A stretch of DNA of 64,000 bases from Exophiala sp. HKRS030 (GCA_023897205.1 JAHWDD010000002.1:7130001-7194000); one strand, 5' to 3'. Shown: positions 20,095 to 31,768, counted from the first letter of the stretch. Numbers and translations are program-made. Notes: generated from the sequence alone by a model not told the origin.

Positions 20095-21798
20095 ATGGGT
20101 GGCGAGGTTCCTCCAATGCAGCACACTGCGCAGCTGGACCTTGTTGTCCACTGGGACGGTGATGGTGACTCGGCAAATCCGTTGAACTGGTCATCGTTAA
20201 CCAAAGGCCTGAACCTCTCTTTGATATCAGCCATGTCTTTCATCACGTACGCTGCGTCTGGTCCTTAAAGCCAGAGCGAGGATTCTGACCAGAGTCTGCA
20301 GGCCGCTTGCCTCATCAATGTTCGCACCGAGCATAGAGCAAGTCATGAAAGATTTCGGCACTACCACCCAATTCTTCGCCACGTTCTCTGTCTCGATATA
20401 TCTGATCGGTTATTTCTTTGGCCCGCTCCTATTTGCGCCGCTATCAGAAACTTACGGTCGGCTCATTGTCTACCATATTACCAACATTCTGTACGTGGTC
20501 TTCACGGTGGCTTGTGCAGTCGCACCTTCGTTGGATAGCTTGATTGGCTTTCGCTTCCTGGCTGGCTCTGCAGGTTCGGCATGTCTTGTCCTGGGTGCTG
20601 GAAGCGTGGCCGACATGTATCCCCGCGAAAAGCGAGGCTCCAAGATGACAGCGTTTGTCCTTGGACCGATGATGGGTCCTGTAGTGGGTATGTGTCTATC
20701 TTGTATGTTGCAAGACTGGAACTGACCTACACGGAATAGGACCCATTGCTGGCGGTTTTATCTCGCAAGATCTGGATTGGCGGTGGATTTTTTGGAGCAT
20801 TTCTATAGCAGTCAGCACACTTGAGAAAGGAGATATGGTTCTTTGCTGATCGATTTCTAGGCCGGTGTTGTGGCCGTGGCATGTCTTGTCTGCCTGAGAG
20901 AATCATATGCTCCGGTTATCCTGCAGAAAAGGGCTTTAAAGAGTGGCGCATACGCCAGTACTCAGCGGCACATCGCCAATGGTCCCAAGCCCGGCGAGGA
21001 TCTGCTTAATGCCTTGGTGAGACCAGCCAAGATGTTTTTCCTGTCGCCTATTGTTTTTGTGTTGGTGGTTTGTCCTTGCTCTTATCCTCATGTTGCTTGA
21101 CCTCTGAAGCTGATCAAGTACAAGTTATACATGGCAATCATATACGGCTACCTGTATCTCCTTTTCACCACCATCACCCAAGTATATGAAAACGTCTATG
21201 GGTTTTCCACTGGCCTTGCAGGCCTGTCTTACCTTGGGTTAGGAGTGGGAATGGTGCTCGGTTTGGCTGTATTTGGCTCCACCAGCGACAAAAGGTTGAA
21301 GAAGAAGAAAGAAAAAGAAGGGCAAGTCGAACCAGAGTTTCATCTACAAGCACTTATCCCCGCAGCCTTGTGCATTCCCGTGGGACTGTTCTGGTACGGC
21401 TGGTCTGCCGAAAAGAAAATCCACTGGATCATGCCGATACTCGGGACCACTTGGGTAGGCTTCGCAATGACGGGCGTTTTCGTGAGTACTTCTCAAGACT
21501 GCTAAAGGGCATCGGGAACATCTAGCGTTAACTGCACGAACAGTTTGCGATTCAGATGTATTTGATTGATTGCTATCCACTATACGTGGCATCGGTCACG
21601 GCTTCGAATACTGTTGTGCGGTCGCTAGTCGGTGCTTTTCTGCCACTGGCCGGGCGGCCGCTCTATGATAGACTCGGACTGGCTTGGGGCAACGCAGTAT
21701 TGGCCTTTATTGCGTTAGCAATGGTCCCTCTGCCCTTTATATTCCTGAAGTACGGTGCGTGGTTGAGAACACATCCTCGATTTCAGGTAAAGCTTTAG
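20095..21798 (+). CDS. MFS transporter, DHA1 (drug/polyamine:H+ antiporter) type
   Basis: Twelve-span exporter-type carrier. Six exons: 20095-20246, 20302-20687, 20740-20810, 20861-21064, about 21119-21481 and 21544-21798 (about 476 residues); introns of 50-62 nt. The start ATG has a good context (AGCCATGG). DHA1 marks are DSANPLNWS before the first span, APSIEQVMKDFG, LSETYGR (motif A), RFLAGSAGSA with VLGAGSVADMY, GPVVGPIAGGFI across a splice (motif C of antiporters) and DWRWIFW. The acceptor of exon 5 could instead be 9 nt upstream (21110), adding three residues in frame. The exon 3 donor is GTCAGC, a weaker site. Substrate unknown: toxins, drugs or polyamines are all possible. Confidence 0.88.
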
Positions 21799-23300
21799 CC
21801 GCGAAAAAGAGACGGATTTAGTCTCAAGAGTACTATGTCGGGCACGTGATCTTGAAAGCGGCGTCGAGTCCGCGGGCATACCTTGGCGAGGACTTTGTGC
21901 ATGGCCAGCACTGCTCGCATGAATCCAGGATGGCTGTGTTCGGGGAAGGGAAATTCTAGAAAGCCGCTCTCCGTGTGGCGTGACTTTTCGGCGGATCAAC
22001 CTGGTGAGCCAGTTCGTATGGAGTACAGAGGCCGTACGGAGTACTGTATGTCGGGATCGAATCAATGGCCCAAGTACTCGTACCCCTGCAGCAAGCGAAT
22101 GTGAAACCAGGGGGGTGGGAAAGGGATGTGAAACATTTTTGAGGCTGGACGACGGAGAATAACCCAAAGGGGTGCGAATACGAGTGCAATTCCTTCGCAT
22201 TCGCAGGTGGTAGAACATGGGTATCACACTCACTGAACATGGGTACACTGATTGTAGCCAACCACTTCAGTTCATGGCCATGTTTGCAACTGGAGATGTT
22301 TTGGATATGACCGATCCACATGGATTCGGAGGAGTCTTCAGTACGTAGCAGGTACAGAGGACACGACAGCATCCGCCGTCGAGTACGAGTAGTCGTCAGT
22401 ACGGGGCATGGATATCTGACTGCAGCAGCTGGCTCCGTTGGTTTGCTCGCATCGCATGGTGTGAAACGAGACTTCCGTGGTAGACAGTTACAATTCTTCA
22501 GCAATGAGTGGTGATGGAATGAGATGTTCATACTCCGTACAAAGCACGAGGCACTGCGCAGGCAGATCTGAGTGGTGAGTTGGCGAGTAGCGCGTGGCGG
22601 GGCAGCGTCGGTGGCTGGTGGTCCGTGGCCACAGTGAGTATCGATAAGACCTGTACTGCCCAGCAACCAGCAGGATAAGCCTGGAAGAGGCCAGCATAAG
22701 CGTACAGAAGGTGGCCAGCCGCGAAGCTTCGAGGCTCAGGGGCCTGGACTCGACCCAGTAGGCTCCCCAATGTGCCCCGTAGGCCCTAATCACCCACCAA
22801 TGGCCAACTGACCCAGACACATCTGACGCCAGTTTCCCCTGGCACGATGGAGTCTCCCTGGGCACTTCAGCGGCCATCAACCACAAGCCGGCGCTAGACA
22901 AGCCACAACTGCGTCAATGGTCGATCGACTACGGAGTACTCGTACCATCCAACTATTCCTGCTTCTCTGCGCAGTCTTTCATCATATCTTCCTTCGTCCA
23001 AGACACATCCTCTGCTTCTCCTGTACAGATACAGGACACCCTTTGATCTGATCTGTTCGTCCTCGTAAGCGTACACAGGGCTATCCTCCTACATTTCCTT
23101 CTAAACAAACGCCTAACGTCTTGTCTGTTGAAACACCACTCCGATACCATCGCTCGTCTCCTGAGAAACATCGTTGTATGCAGTCGCCACCCGAGTTATA
23201 CAATTGTTGCATTGCCTCGAACCCATGGCGGTCCTAGCATAACACGACCCCCTTCACGACAGCTGCCTCTGCGGCCCTCCTCTGCTACTCTTCCGCAGCC
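21799..23300. other. Intergenic, rich in TACGGAGTA motifs
   Basis: About 1.5 kb with no supported gene. It contains three exact copies of TACGGAGTA or its complement (22035, 22531, 22930). The last few hundred bases should be the NIPA promoter and 5' UTR. Confidence 0.5.
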
Positions 23301-25897
23301 ATGGAAACCATTCCTCCTCAGGTATGGGAAGTCGCCCATGCACTCGTTGCCCGCAACGAGACCAACTCGACTTCCTCCGCGACCACCGAGACTCGACCAG
23401 GGAGTTACAAAGCCATTGGGCTCAGTCTGGCCATCGCGTCAGGCCTCTTCATTGGTACATCTTTTGTGTTGAAGAAGGTTGGACTGCTCAAGTCAACCCA
23501 GAAATACAATGAGGAGGCGGGTGAGGGCTACGGCTATCTCAAGAACTGGTACTGGTGGACGGGCATGACCCTCATGATCATCGGCGAAATCGCAAACTTT
23601 GGAGCCTACTGTTTTGTCGATGCAATTCTCGTGGCCCCGATGGGCGCTCTGAGTGTCGTTGTCACCACAATCCTTTCGGCCATCTTTCTAAAAGAGCGCC
23701 TGAGTTTTGTCGGCAAGGTTGGCTGCTTCAACTGCATAATTGGCAGCATCGTCATTGCACTGAATGCTCCCGAGCAAAGCGCGGTTGCCGACATTCAAGA
23801 GATGCAGCATTTTGTCATCGCTCCCGGATTCTTGAGCTTCGCTGGTGTCATCATTGCAGGCTGCGTGTTTGTGGCGTTGTGGGTAGCGCCTCGCTACGGC
23901 AAGAAGAGTATGCTGGTGTATCTGAGCATTTGCAGCTTGATTGGAGGCCTCAGTGTCGTCGCAACTCAAGGATTAGGGAGTGCAATCGTCGCACAAGCCA
24001 ATGGCGAACCTCAGTTCAACAAATGGTTTCTCTATGTTCTTTTGGTCTTCGTCATTGCGACATTGCTGACTGAAATCATTTATCTGAATGTAAGTACAAG
24101 CCCTATCGCTGCACATTTTTATCCTGACCCTTCCAAAAGAAAGCCCTGGACATTTTTCAAGCCGCACTGGTCACACCGACGTACTATGTATTCTTCACGA
24201 GTGCCACCATCATCACATCTGCCGTTCTGTTTCGAGGGTTCAAAGGGACAGTTGTTACAATCATGACTGTCGTTTTCGGATTCTTTCAAATATGCTCTGG
24301 CGTCATCCTCCTCCAAATGTCGAAGTCTGCAAAGGATGTTCCGGATGCAGCTGTGTTCAAGGGAGATCTCGATCAAGTGCGCGAAATCGCCGAGGTCGAG
24401 CAGCCAGAAACCGAACCAAAAGCCGATGCCATTCGTGGTACAGCAGCCCTCATTAGGAGAATGTCCACGACGCGACGGAAATGGGAACAGGAAGAGGCAA
24501 AACGATTGCACGATGAGAAGATGCAAGATCAGCTAGAGCCGGTCCGTGAAAATGAGATCGTGGAATGGGATGGCCTTCGACGAAGGAAAACGGTCATTGG
24601 CGAGCCTGGCTCATCACCAGCGCCTCGCAGGAAGACTACACATCCGCCACTGGGCATGTCACATTTCCCTGAGCCCGATGACGAGGACAACCAGGGCCAT
24701 GGCCCTAACTTTTTCGAAAACCTGCGTAACCGCGCGCAGACATTCATTCACTCTCCAACACCTCCTCCTCACCCCAAGACCATGCCTGCTGGCGGTCTTA
24801 ACAGCCCGCTCTATCCCGTGGCATTGACAGATATCAAATTCCAGCCCTCACAAATTGATTCTCCTATCCGGCCGTACGGCCCTGGTAGCCTCGAAGATGC
24901 ACAGGAGCGTATCTACGGACTCGCACCTGGGGAACGCAAATTTCAAGACACCAAAGCAGGAATCATCCAGCCTTCTCCACGATCGAAACCTCTCCCAGCC
25001 AACCCGGTTCCTTCGCCATCGCTAAGACCTCCTCAAGAAGCCAGACGGCAATTCTCCTTCACCAACTTTCTCCGACCCGGCTCCCGGACACCGACCACCG
25101 ATCAAGCGATTCCACGGCCTCCCATGCAACGCCGCACGAGTAGCGCGAGTCACGGGCAAAAGCGAGCCATGAAGAGTGGAACAGAGGAGGAAAGATTAGG
25201 TCTTGTCAAGGGTGATTCTCACATTGCTTTACTTCAACCTCAAATGTCCCACTCTCCCGAACGCCAGCCCATTTCTCGCCCTCACTCCCAAACCAGCTCC
25301 ATCAGTAGTGTTGATGATCACTATCGTTATCAATACCCTTCTCCTTCTGAAAGTTCTCAGTCGTATTCTGACGACGATGACGGGTGGCAGATGATGAACT
25401 CGACGACTCAACCGCGGAGCCACATACCAGCAATAAATCTGCCGAATGCGGTTCCAGTACTCCAAAGCCCCAGCACTCGAAAGAGACCAAGTCCACCCAG
25501 GAGTTATCAGCAACAATCAGCCACGATGAATATGCCGACCAGCCCGTCACTTCCCGATACCATGGCGGGCGGAGGGCGGATACAGGCGAGAGTGGCGCCA
25601 GCAGCGTCAGACCGTTTCCCGATTTCACCGACGAGCCAGCAGCGGGCGACTCAGAGTCCACCCCCTGGGTATCAGGAGAGAGATTTCGCACCTCACCCAG
25701 CTCAAGCTTCAGAGGACCTGAGAAGAGATGAAGGTCCGATGGGAGCCAATGCGAGGGGAAGAAAGCCAGCCAACGGCGGCGACGAGCACGACTCTGGTAG
25801 GAATAGGTTTGAGGAACAAAGTAGACGAGAGCGAGAGGAAAGGAGATTAAGAGCTACCGGCCGTCGTCAAAGCTGGAAGCCAACTACGCCCGAATGA
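23301..25897 (+). CDS. NIPA-family magnesium transporter (DUF803)
   Basis: Two exons, 23301-24089 and 24140-25897, joined in phase across a 50-nt intron with a GTAAGT donor; 848 residues. The start ATG has good context (GCAGCCATGG). The N-terminal 345 residues form the NIPA domain with about nine membrane spans: AIGLSLAIASGLFIGTSFVLKKVG, EIANFGAYCFVDAILVAPMGALSVV, then SAIFLKERLSFVGKVGCFNCIIGS, all characteristic of the family. The tail of about 500 residues is a polar, proline/serine-rich cytosolic region, as is usual in moulds. The protein should move Mg2+ across the plasma or endosomal membrane. A short frame at 24263 is only the in-frame second exon. Family secure; tail function unknown. 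Confidence 0.93.
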
Positions 25898-26405
25898 GAT
25901 GAGGCTGTTTGATGGCATTGGAGCCCATCGATGTTTGTACACTTGGACATAGCTTTGTTAGCGCGTTAACGACATAGGGATACCCACGACTGTACGGATT
26001 AACGCAAGAAAATGAATGATTGATTTAATGTACTCACGTAGCTCTCTACCAGTTTTGGTGTATAGAATACTCTGCCTATTCCATACCTGGCACTCTACAC
26101 GGAGTATCCGCTCTCGTTCTCGTTCTCGTACCCGAATCCCCATGATGACATCAGGTAATTAGGAGTACTCTGGATTAAGGTTTTTCTCTGCGTCTTTAAC
26201 ACGGCCGAATCCGTCCATTGTTCGGTTGGTATTAACTCCGGGCATCCGAGCTGCGTCGACAGTGCCCCCAGGTTACAAGCCCAGCGCTGAGAGCCTCTAT
26301 TTTTTCCCTTTTTCAAATGGAGTTCTCTTTGTCAGCGTCCCTCGGAAGGGGAAGGAAGTTCTTGTTGTGTGAACCTGTCTCTGCCTGCAATACAGCCGAA
26401 CCAAG
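25898..26405. other. Intergenic
   Basis: About 500 bp holding the NIPA 3' flank and the promoter of the next gene. A pyrimidine-rich tract of TTCTCG-like units lies near 26109-26130. No gene. Confidence 0.5.
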
Positions 26406-28007
26406 ATGGCTGATTCACCATCATCCGACGATAGCTCGCAAGGCTCGGTAGACGATTCTACCACCCAGGCGCTCGCGAAAGCGCCTGCGGTCAAGGACAA
26501 AGAATGCCAATACTGCCATCAGCACTTTACCTCGTCCTCCCTCGGTCGACACCTCGATCAGTTCATCTCCAAGAAGAAGGCCGACGGCATTCACGATGTC
26601 GAAGAGATCCGCAGGCTCCGCGGTGGAATCACGCGACGCACCGCCAGAGGCTCGCGAAAGGACAAAAACAACAAAGACCGGGGCGAAACGATATCTTCAC
26701 AGGCCTCTCCGGGCCCAGGAGCGATCTCATCCGACCTCGCCGCCGCCGCCGGGTCAGCCAACAACACAAACGACCTGAATAAAGTGCCTCCTGGTGGACT
26801 ACATGTGAGGTTGAACAGACTGAATTGGCAGGCCACCGGGGTCATCACGGATCCTACCACGCTGGACTCGCCCATGTCTGCGATGCCTCCGACGCCCGCA
26901 GCGTTGACAAACAGTCCTTCTGGAGTCAAGCGTAGTTTCTCGACCTACGCGCAAGATCTCGGGTCTGGGTCTATTAATACTACCAATAATAACAACACCA
27001 ATTCCGACACGGCGCGAGCGCTAGAACTGGCGCTGCGCGAGGTCCTGGATTCCTTACGTGCCGCCACCAAACACGCCTCTCCAACGCCGTCGCCGTTCAA
27101 ATTCGACATACAGTCACAGACGTACCCGTCGCTGTGCCTGAAGATGCTCCCCGCGCCGGCCACGTTATTCCAGGCTTCGCCCTTTGCCACGCCGCAGTCC
27201 ATACCGATCTCCCCGCCGGGGCCTGACCAGCTGCAGCCGCTGAGGCAGAAACTCAGCACGGCCATCGACTACTGGAAGTGGCAGGCTCTACGGCTCGCGC
27301 AGCCGACGACGTCCAACATTGCGGAAGAGGCGGACTTCCTCAGCCGCAGCGCCGCGCAGTGGAACGAGTCGACGCTCACGCACCTGGAGACGTGCTACCA
27401 GAACTGGATGGTGCACCCGCTCGAGGTGCGCAGCCTGCTGTGGCAGATCGAGTTGCTGCGCTCGTACAACAACGAGCAGCAAAAGGTGTCGGAGCTCGAG
27501 GAGAAACTCGAGTCCCTGCAGCAGGAGACGAACCAGTTGCAGCAGCAGGTCGAGTACCTGTCCCGCTGCCAGTGGCCGAGGGAGATGGCCCTGTGGCCCC
27601 CCGAGCGCAAGACGTTTGGCGCGTCGATGCGGGAGGAGCTGCGGCTGATGAACCTGAACAAACTCCCCGGGGCCGAGGGCGCCGAGGACTACATCCAGCT
27701 GCCCGAGAGCGTCAACACGCGCGGGGACAAGTGGGATTTCGACAAGCTGGTCAACAAGTGGAAGACGCACATCCGGGAAGACCGAAACAGAAGAATACCC
27801 CCTTCTTCCTCCCAAACGCATACGCCCCTGGTGGACGGCGCAAAAGGAACGGCCGAGCTGAAAAGGTCGCAGACGGAGCCGTCGGGGATGAATGGATTGT
27901 CGAACGGCCAGTCACCCAGTCTTGTCACGACGACTGATGAGCAACGGAGAAAAGGAACGAATACGAGGAGTCAGAAAGGGAATATCAATTTGGTGTCTGA
28001 TTTTTGA
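26406..28007 (+). CDS. Fungal protein with a Cys2-His zinc-finger-like motif, unknown function
   Basis: Single-exon frame of 533 residues with ATG context ACAAGATGG. Near residues 33-55 there is ECQYCHQHFTSSSLGRHLDQF, a CxxC plus spaced His pair of the kind that can bind zinc, followed by DGIHDVEEIRRLRGGITRR, a basic stretch. The middle (about 100-280) is low-complexity and Asn/Thr-rich. From about 280 to 400 it is helical with a coiled coil (VSELEEKLESLQQETNQLQQQVEYL). A motif-rich end follows: WPREMALWPPERKTFG, then YIQLPESV and WDFDKLVNKWKTHI. I do not recognise a named family, but the layout suggests a conserved ascomycete nuclear protein. The 3' half is GC-rich (27.2-27.8 kb), which creates long shadow frames. 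Confidence 0.85.
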   Translation: MADSPSSDDSSQGSVDDSTTQALAKAPAVKDKECQYCHQHFTSSSLGRHLDQFISKKKADGIHDVEEIRRLRGGITRRTARGSRKDKNNKDRGETISSQASPGPGAISSDLAAAAGSANNTNDLNKVPPGGLHVRLNRLNWQATGVITDPTTLDSPMSAMPPTPAALTNSPSGVKRSFSTYAQDLGSGSINTTNNNNTNSDTARALELALREVLDSLRAATKHASPTPSPFKFDIQSQTYPSLCLKMLPAPATLFQASPFATPQSIPISPPGPDQLQPLRQKLSTAIDYWKWQALRLAQPTTSNIAEEADFLSRSAAQWNESTLTHLETCYQNWMVHPLEVRSLLWQIELLRSYNNEQQKVSELEEKLESLQQETNQLQQQVEYLSRCQWPREMALWPPERKTFGASMREELRLMNLNKLPGAEGAEDYIQLPESVNTRGDKWDFDKLVNKWKTHIREDRNRRIPPSSSQTHTPLVDGAKGTAELKRSQTEPSGMNGLSNGQSPSLVTTTDEQRRKGTNTRSQKGNINLVSDF

Positions 28008-28644
28008 GAGAGGCCATGAAAAGTGTACTAGTGGACCGAGGAGAGAAGCATGAGTTCTCCTCGGTAACTCCACGTGGATCACTCCGTACGTGTATACCTA
28101 TATATCTTTGTGTATTTAATTTAGTAGCCTGTTTCCCAATTTTGGCCAGATGGATACATTACAGATACAGCGTCCTATTAGGTGGATATGATGCATGTAC
28201 GGATATGTGTCTGTCAAATAATGTATTCGTATTACGAGAGTATTTGTACCCAGGATTCCCGTGTCCGTATAGAGAGGTATACCATTTCCCCGATCCATAA
28301 AATCCATCACACTGCGCCTTACATTCTGTTTTCACCCTTCAAGATATCCCCCGTATGTAAAATACCTAGGTGTATATCTCTGTACAAGGTAACGGATGAT
28401 TCCATGCCAATTGCGGCCCATTCACATTCTCGTCTTTCTCATGTCGGTCGTATTGTCGTTTATCAAAACCAAGAGTCTCGCTCATCTTCAAACCGCAATA
28501 AACCAGATATGCTTCTTTCGCCTTCTTCTTCCTCTTCCGCTTCGGCCTGGGGCGGAGGGGGAGGATTAGGGTCGTTCTCGACGTCGTCGTCGTCGTCGTC
28601 AAGTTTGAACCGCACTTTTTGCTGTCGTAGGGTGCGCGTATTGT
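28008..28644. other. Intergenic with GTC trinucleotide repeat
   Basis: Downstream region of the previous gene. Contains ACTCCGTA at 28081-28088 and a GTC repeat at about 28582-28600. Confidence 0.45.
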
Positions 28645-28788
28645 TCATTCCTCTTCTTCGTCCAGTTCCTTTTCCCTCTTGGCGAAGAGACTGACTCGGT
28701 TCTGGACCGCATAGATGGCATAACCCACTATCGCCAGCACCACGAACAGGATGATCACAATGATCGCGATCACATAGTTGGATTGCAT
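28645..28788 (-). CDS. Small single-pass membrane protein ORF (47 residues)
   Basis: Short minus-strand frame from ATG 28788 to TGA 28645. It starts MQSNYV and has one long hydrophobic helix (AIIVIILFVVLAIVGYAIYAV), then VSLFAKREKELDEEEE, a basic patch followed by an acidic tail. That is a sensible tail- or signal-anchored layout with a cytosolic charged end. Third-position bases are mostly G/C, as in neighbouring genes. The frame is open about 20 further codons upstream of the ATG, so a 5' exon is possible. A longer overlapping frame (28463-29356) is Ser/Pro/Asp low complexity and is not called. I do not recognise a family. Confidence 0.5.
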   Translation of the reverse strand: MQSNYVIAIIVIILFVVLAIVGYAIYAVQNRVSLFAKREKELDEEEE

Positions 28789-30563
28789 CTTCTTGAGGGG
28801 ATGTTTTTGGGTTTGGGTTTGGGGGTGTAGTAGTCAGTTCCGGGGCTGACTTGGTTCGGTTATGGTTGCTGCTGTTGCTGGATTTGCGGTTGGCACCACC
28901 AGAGGAGCAGTAGTAGTAGGGGTTCGACGATGACCCTAGGACAGATGACCCTAGCGATTTGGGTGCGCTTCGGGCTCTTTTGTGTTGGTGGGCCGAGGAT
29001 GAGATGGACGGCGGAGATCCCAAAACTCGGAAACGGATCGGTGGCGGTGGACTGAGTCCCGGGCCCGAGAGAAGGTAGGAGCTGTCGGGAAGGTCCTTGA
29101 TGGCTATAGGGTGAGACTGATAGCTTCGAGGTGACAGCGGTCGAAGACTGGTGGGTGAGGACGGAGGTGGTGATGTGCTGCTGCTGCTGGGTGAAACGAC
29201 AAAAGCACAAACGCCGGCGACAGTCGGTGGAGCAATTTTGAATGATTTTTTGTTTCGTATAAAGAGAAAACGAAAAAGTGTTAAGGGATGGGAGTATGTA
29301 CTCCGTATGTGTGGACGATAGCGGTAGTGGTCAATGTGATACACAGGCGTATGCACAAGGTCAGAGGGTAAAGGTCAGGTTAGTTGTTTGCAGGCACGGA
29401 AGTATTTCGTGGTGGTCAATGATTTGCGTGGCTTGAGATGAGATGAAGTTACTGGAATGTTAGCAATCCAAAGGAAAAAACGAGTGAGCAGCATATAAGG
29501 GCACATGTAGGAATGCGCAAATTGGAGGTCCAGCCTCTCGTTTGCTAGAGCCTGTGTGAGACATTGCGATGGCTGGTAGTGTGATGGTTGGGTAAATACG
29601 GAGTAAAGAGGAAGCTGAAGATGGTGGCAGGGAACGACGAGGCTGGGGATTTCTGTCTGACTGATATTATGGCGCCTTGGCGTGGATTTGTGGCCTAGAA
29701 TTTGTTAGTAAGCCTGGTAAATTGCTGTCAGACAGGAGTCCAGTATGACGCCGGTGGTTGTCTGCAAGGCTGGCAGGTTAGTGCTGGCCACAGTCACCCA
29801 ACACACCTACGCCCTCAATACTGCCGTCAACATCACCACAGTCGCGCTCACATCTTACAGAATACGGAGTAAAACAATTTACAAATCCCTGAGGCTGTCT
29901 TCCCATGCGCTACGAAGACCGACCAACATTACCTCTTCCGAGTACAGAGCAAGGGGTATGAATAAACAGCATCCCTCTGGTCACACCCCGGCTTCAACTT
30001 TCAAAGAGAGACATGTCTTTCAAGGACTCCTCGCCACTGACCCTCACCTCACAAGCGTGCAGGAGCTTCATCAACAACAGTCATGGTAAGCGTATTCAAG
30101 CATGATGGTATGTCAAGCGCTGGGTGCATCCTGCAAGGTAAACAAAGAAGGGTCCATCTCAACTGTAAGTAACTGTAGTCGTCAGGCTTCTTGAATGTCG
30201 TCTGGCTCTTGGGTCTTCAACTTCACACAGCAATCATTCAACAATGCGCCTCCCGTTGTTGTCCATGTGTTGTGGGCAGCACACACACAGATCTCACCTT
30301 TGTGCGCAAACTCGCATCCTGCCGACAAAGAAAAAGGCTCTCCTGGGGTTCTTCCCTTTCTCCTCCGAATGCATGCGCTCACGCCGAGACTGTCATGTCA
30401 GCGTGAACAAAGAAAACTCCCAATTCAATGATGATTTTATAACTCTTTCAAATGGGTGAAACCGTTACTGCTCCAACTACATATCCGTACTTGTTCCAAC
30501 GATTCAGCGTTCGGATGGGATAGATGAGATGAGCCCTGCAAATCACTTCAACGCCAGTTGACA
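28789..30563. other. Intergenic, gene-poor
   Basis: About 1.8 kb without a supported gene. It holds three exact TACGGAGTA motifs (29299, 29597, 29863). The short plus-strand frames at 29745-30089 and 30191-30459 show nothing recognisable. Confidence 0.5.
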
Positions 30564-31550
30564 ATGGGCCCGAACGCCGCGAGGCTTGATACGCGCACAT
30601 CATCATCATACTTTAGCTTCTCTTTCGACGAGGACATGAGATCACCCCGGACTCCTACCTACGTCCCAGACACCCCATCGCTCGAATACATTGTGCCATT
30701 CGACCACACCAAGATGGCCGTCGATTCCGTCCAAAAGCCGCTGGGCAGTGAGAACAACAACGCGATCCCTAAGCCTCCCCCTCCACCGCCACCGGACGAG
30801 CCCATGGCTTGGGTCTGGATGTGCCATCTGTGCCACTCGAGGTATCCGTTGGGTGTGACGCGACGGTGCCTGGTCGATGGCCATTACTACTGTGCCGGCG
30901 AGACCGACCGTCCAAGCCTGCGGAGAAAGAAGAAGAACAAGAGCTGCTCCAGCGAGTTCGACTACGTCGCGTGGAAGGCCTGGGCGACGTGGCGTCGAAA
31001 AGTGTTTCAAATCGCCCCCCACCATAACCACAACAATCCACCACGGACGTTGCGAGGCTGCGAGAACTGCGAGTTCCCGAGCCAATGTCGATACCCACCT
31101 TCCCCCCCTCAGACCGGCACGGGTAGCAAAGTGGACGAAGAGTACGCGAGAGAGTCCAAAAAGGCAACACGCGAAGAGAAGAAAGAAAACCAAAAGAAGT
31201 CGGTCACCACCGCGGCGGCCGCCGCTACAACAGCCACATCCGACGGCAGCGTTGATTTCGACCAGATCTTGAACAATATTCTCGTCCAGAAAGAAGAGAA
31301 GGAGGAGGAGCTGGAGTATGGGCAGACTAAAGGTTCGTCATGTCTAGATCAGAACCACGCTGGCAAAACGTCGCGAATGAAGAAGGGGAATGGGAGAAAG
31401 ACGACGTCACAGTCGCAGAAAGGACTCGTACAGTCATCCTCGCTCGAAGAGGAAATGAGCAGGGAGGCAGCAAGGCTGCGAGAGATGGTCGGCATGGATT
31501 TGTGGAGTACGTTGGAAGATGTTGATCTTGAAAAGACCAAAGTCGATTGA
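30564..31550 (+). CDS. Cys-rich fungal protein of unknown function
   Basis: Single-exon frame of 328 residues from ATG 30564. Residues about 1-75 are polar with a proline run (KPPPPPPPDEP). The centre is Cys-rich: WMCHLCHSRYPLGVTRRCLVDGHYYCAGE, then SCSSEFDYVAWKAWATWRR and LRGCENCEFPSQC. The CxxC, Cys and His spacing suggests a zinc-bound fold. The C-terminal half is charged and helical (EEKKENQKK, EEEMSREAARLREMVGMDLW). I do not recognise a named family; the sharply conserved-looking Cys/Trp region suggests a real fungal protein. It converges with the amidase gene across about 220 bp. Confidence 0.8.
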   Translation: MGPNAARLDTRTSSSYFSFSFDEDMRSPRTPTYVPDTPSLEYIVPFDHTKMAVDSVQKPLGSENNNAIPKPPPPPPPDEPMAWVWMCHLCHSRYPLGVTRRCLVDGHYYCAGETDRPSLRRKKKNKSCSSEFDYVAWKAWATWRRKVFQIAPHHNHNNPPRTLRGCENCEFPSQCRYPPSPPQTGTGSKVDEEYARESKKATREEKKENQKKSVTTAAAAATTATSDGSVDFDQILNNILVQKEEKEEELEYGQTKGSSCLDQNHAGKTSRMKKGNGRKTTSQSQKGLVQSSSLEEEMSREAARLREMVGMDLWSTLEDVDLEKTKVD

Positions 31551-31768
31551 GTCAACCGAGTCAGAATGTGACGTGGAATGGTGTTGATCTACGGACTCAG
31601 ACGATGTTGTTTCGTCACTAAATGACCTCCCTTGGACTACCTGTTCATACCTAGACTCACAATTGTACCCGGGAAAATCATATCACATCATATCATACGA
31701 GAACATCTGCTACCTCCAGGTACACATTCTTGCAAAGGAATAAAGCCCTATATAGTAGCTTCGCGGTC

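Noticed and set aside
27278..27937. 219-codon and overlapping frames in the GC-rich 3' half of the Cys/His-motif gene
   Set aside because: Low-complexity Ala/Arg/Gly composition and overlap with a better frame indicate shadows.
28463..29356. 297-codon minus-strand frame
   Set aside because: Mostly Ser/Pro/Asn/Asp runs from simple repeats (including GTC), and it overlaps the more protein-like 47-residue frame in another phase.
30642..31193. 183-codon minus-strand frame opposite the Cys-rich gene
   Set aside because: Shadow of the plus-strand gene, with no coherent features.
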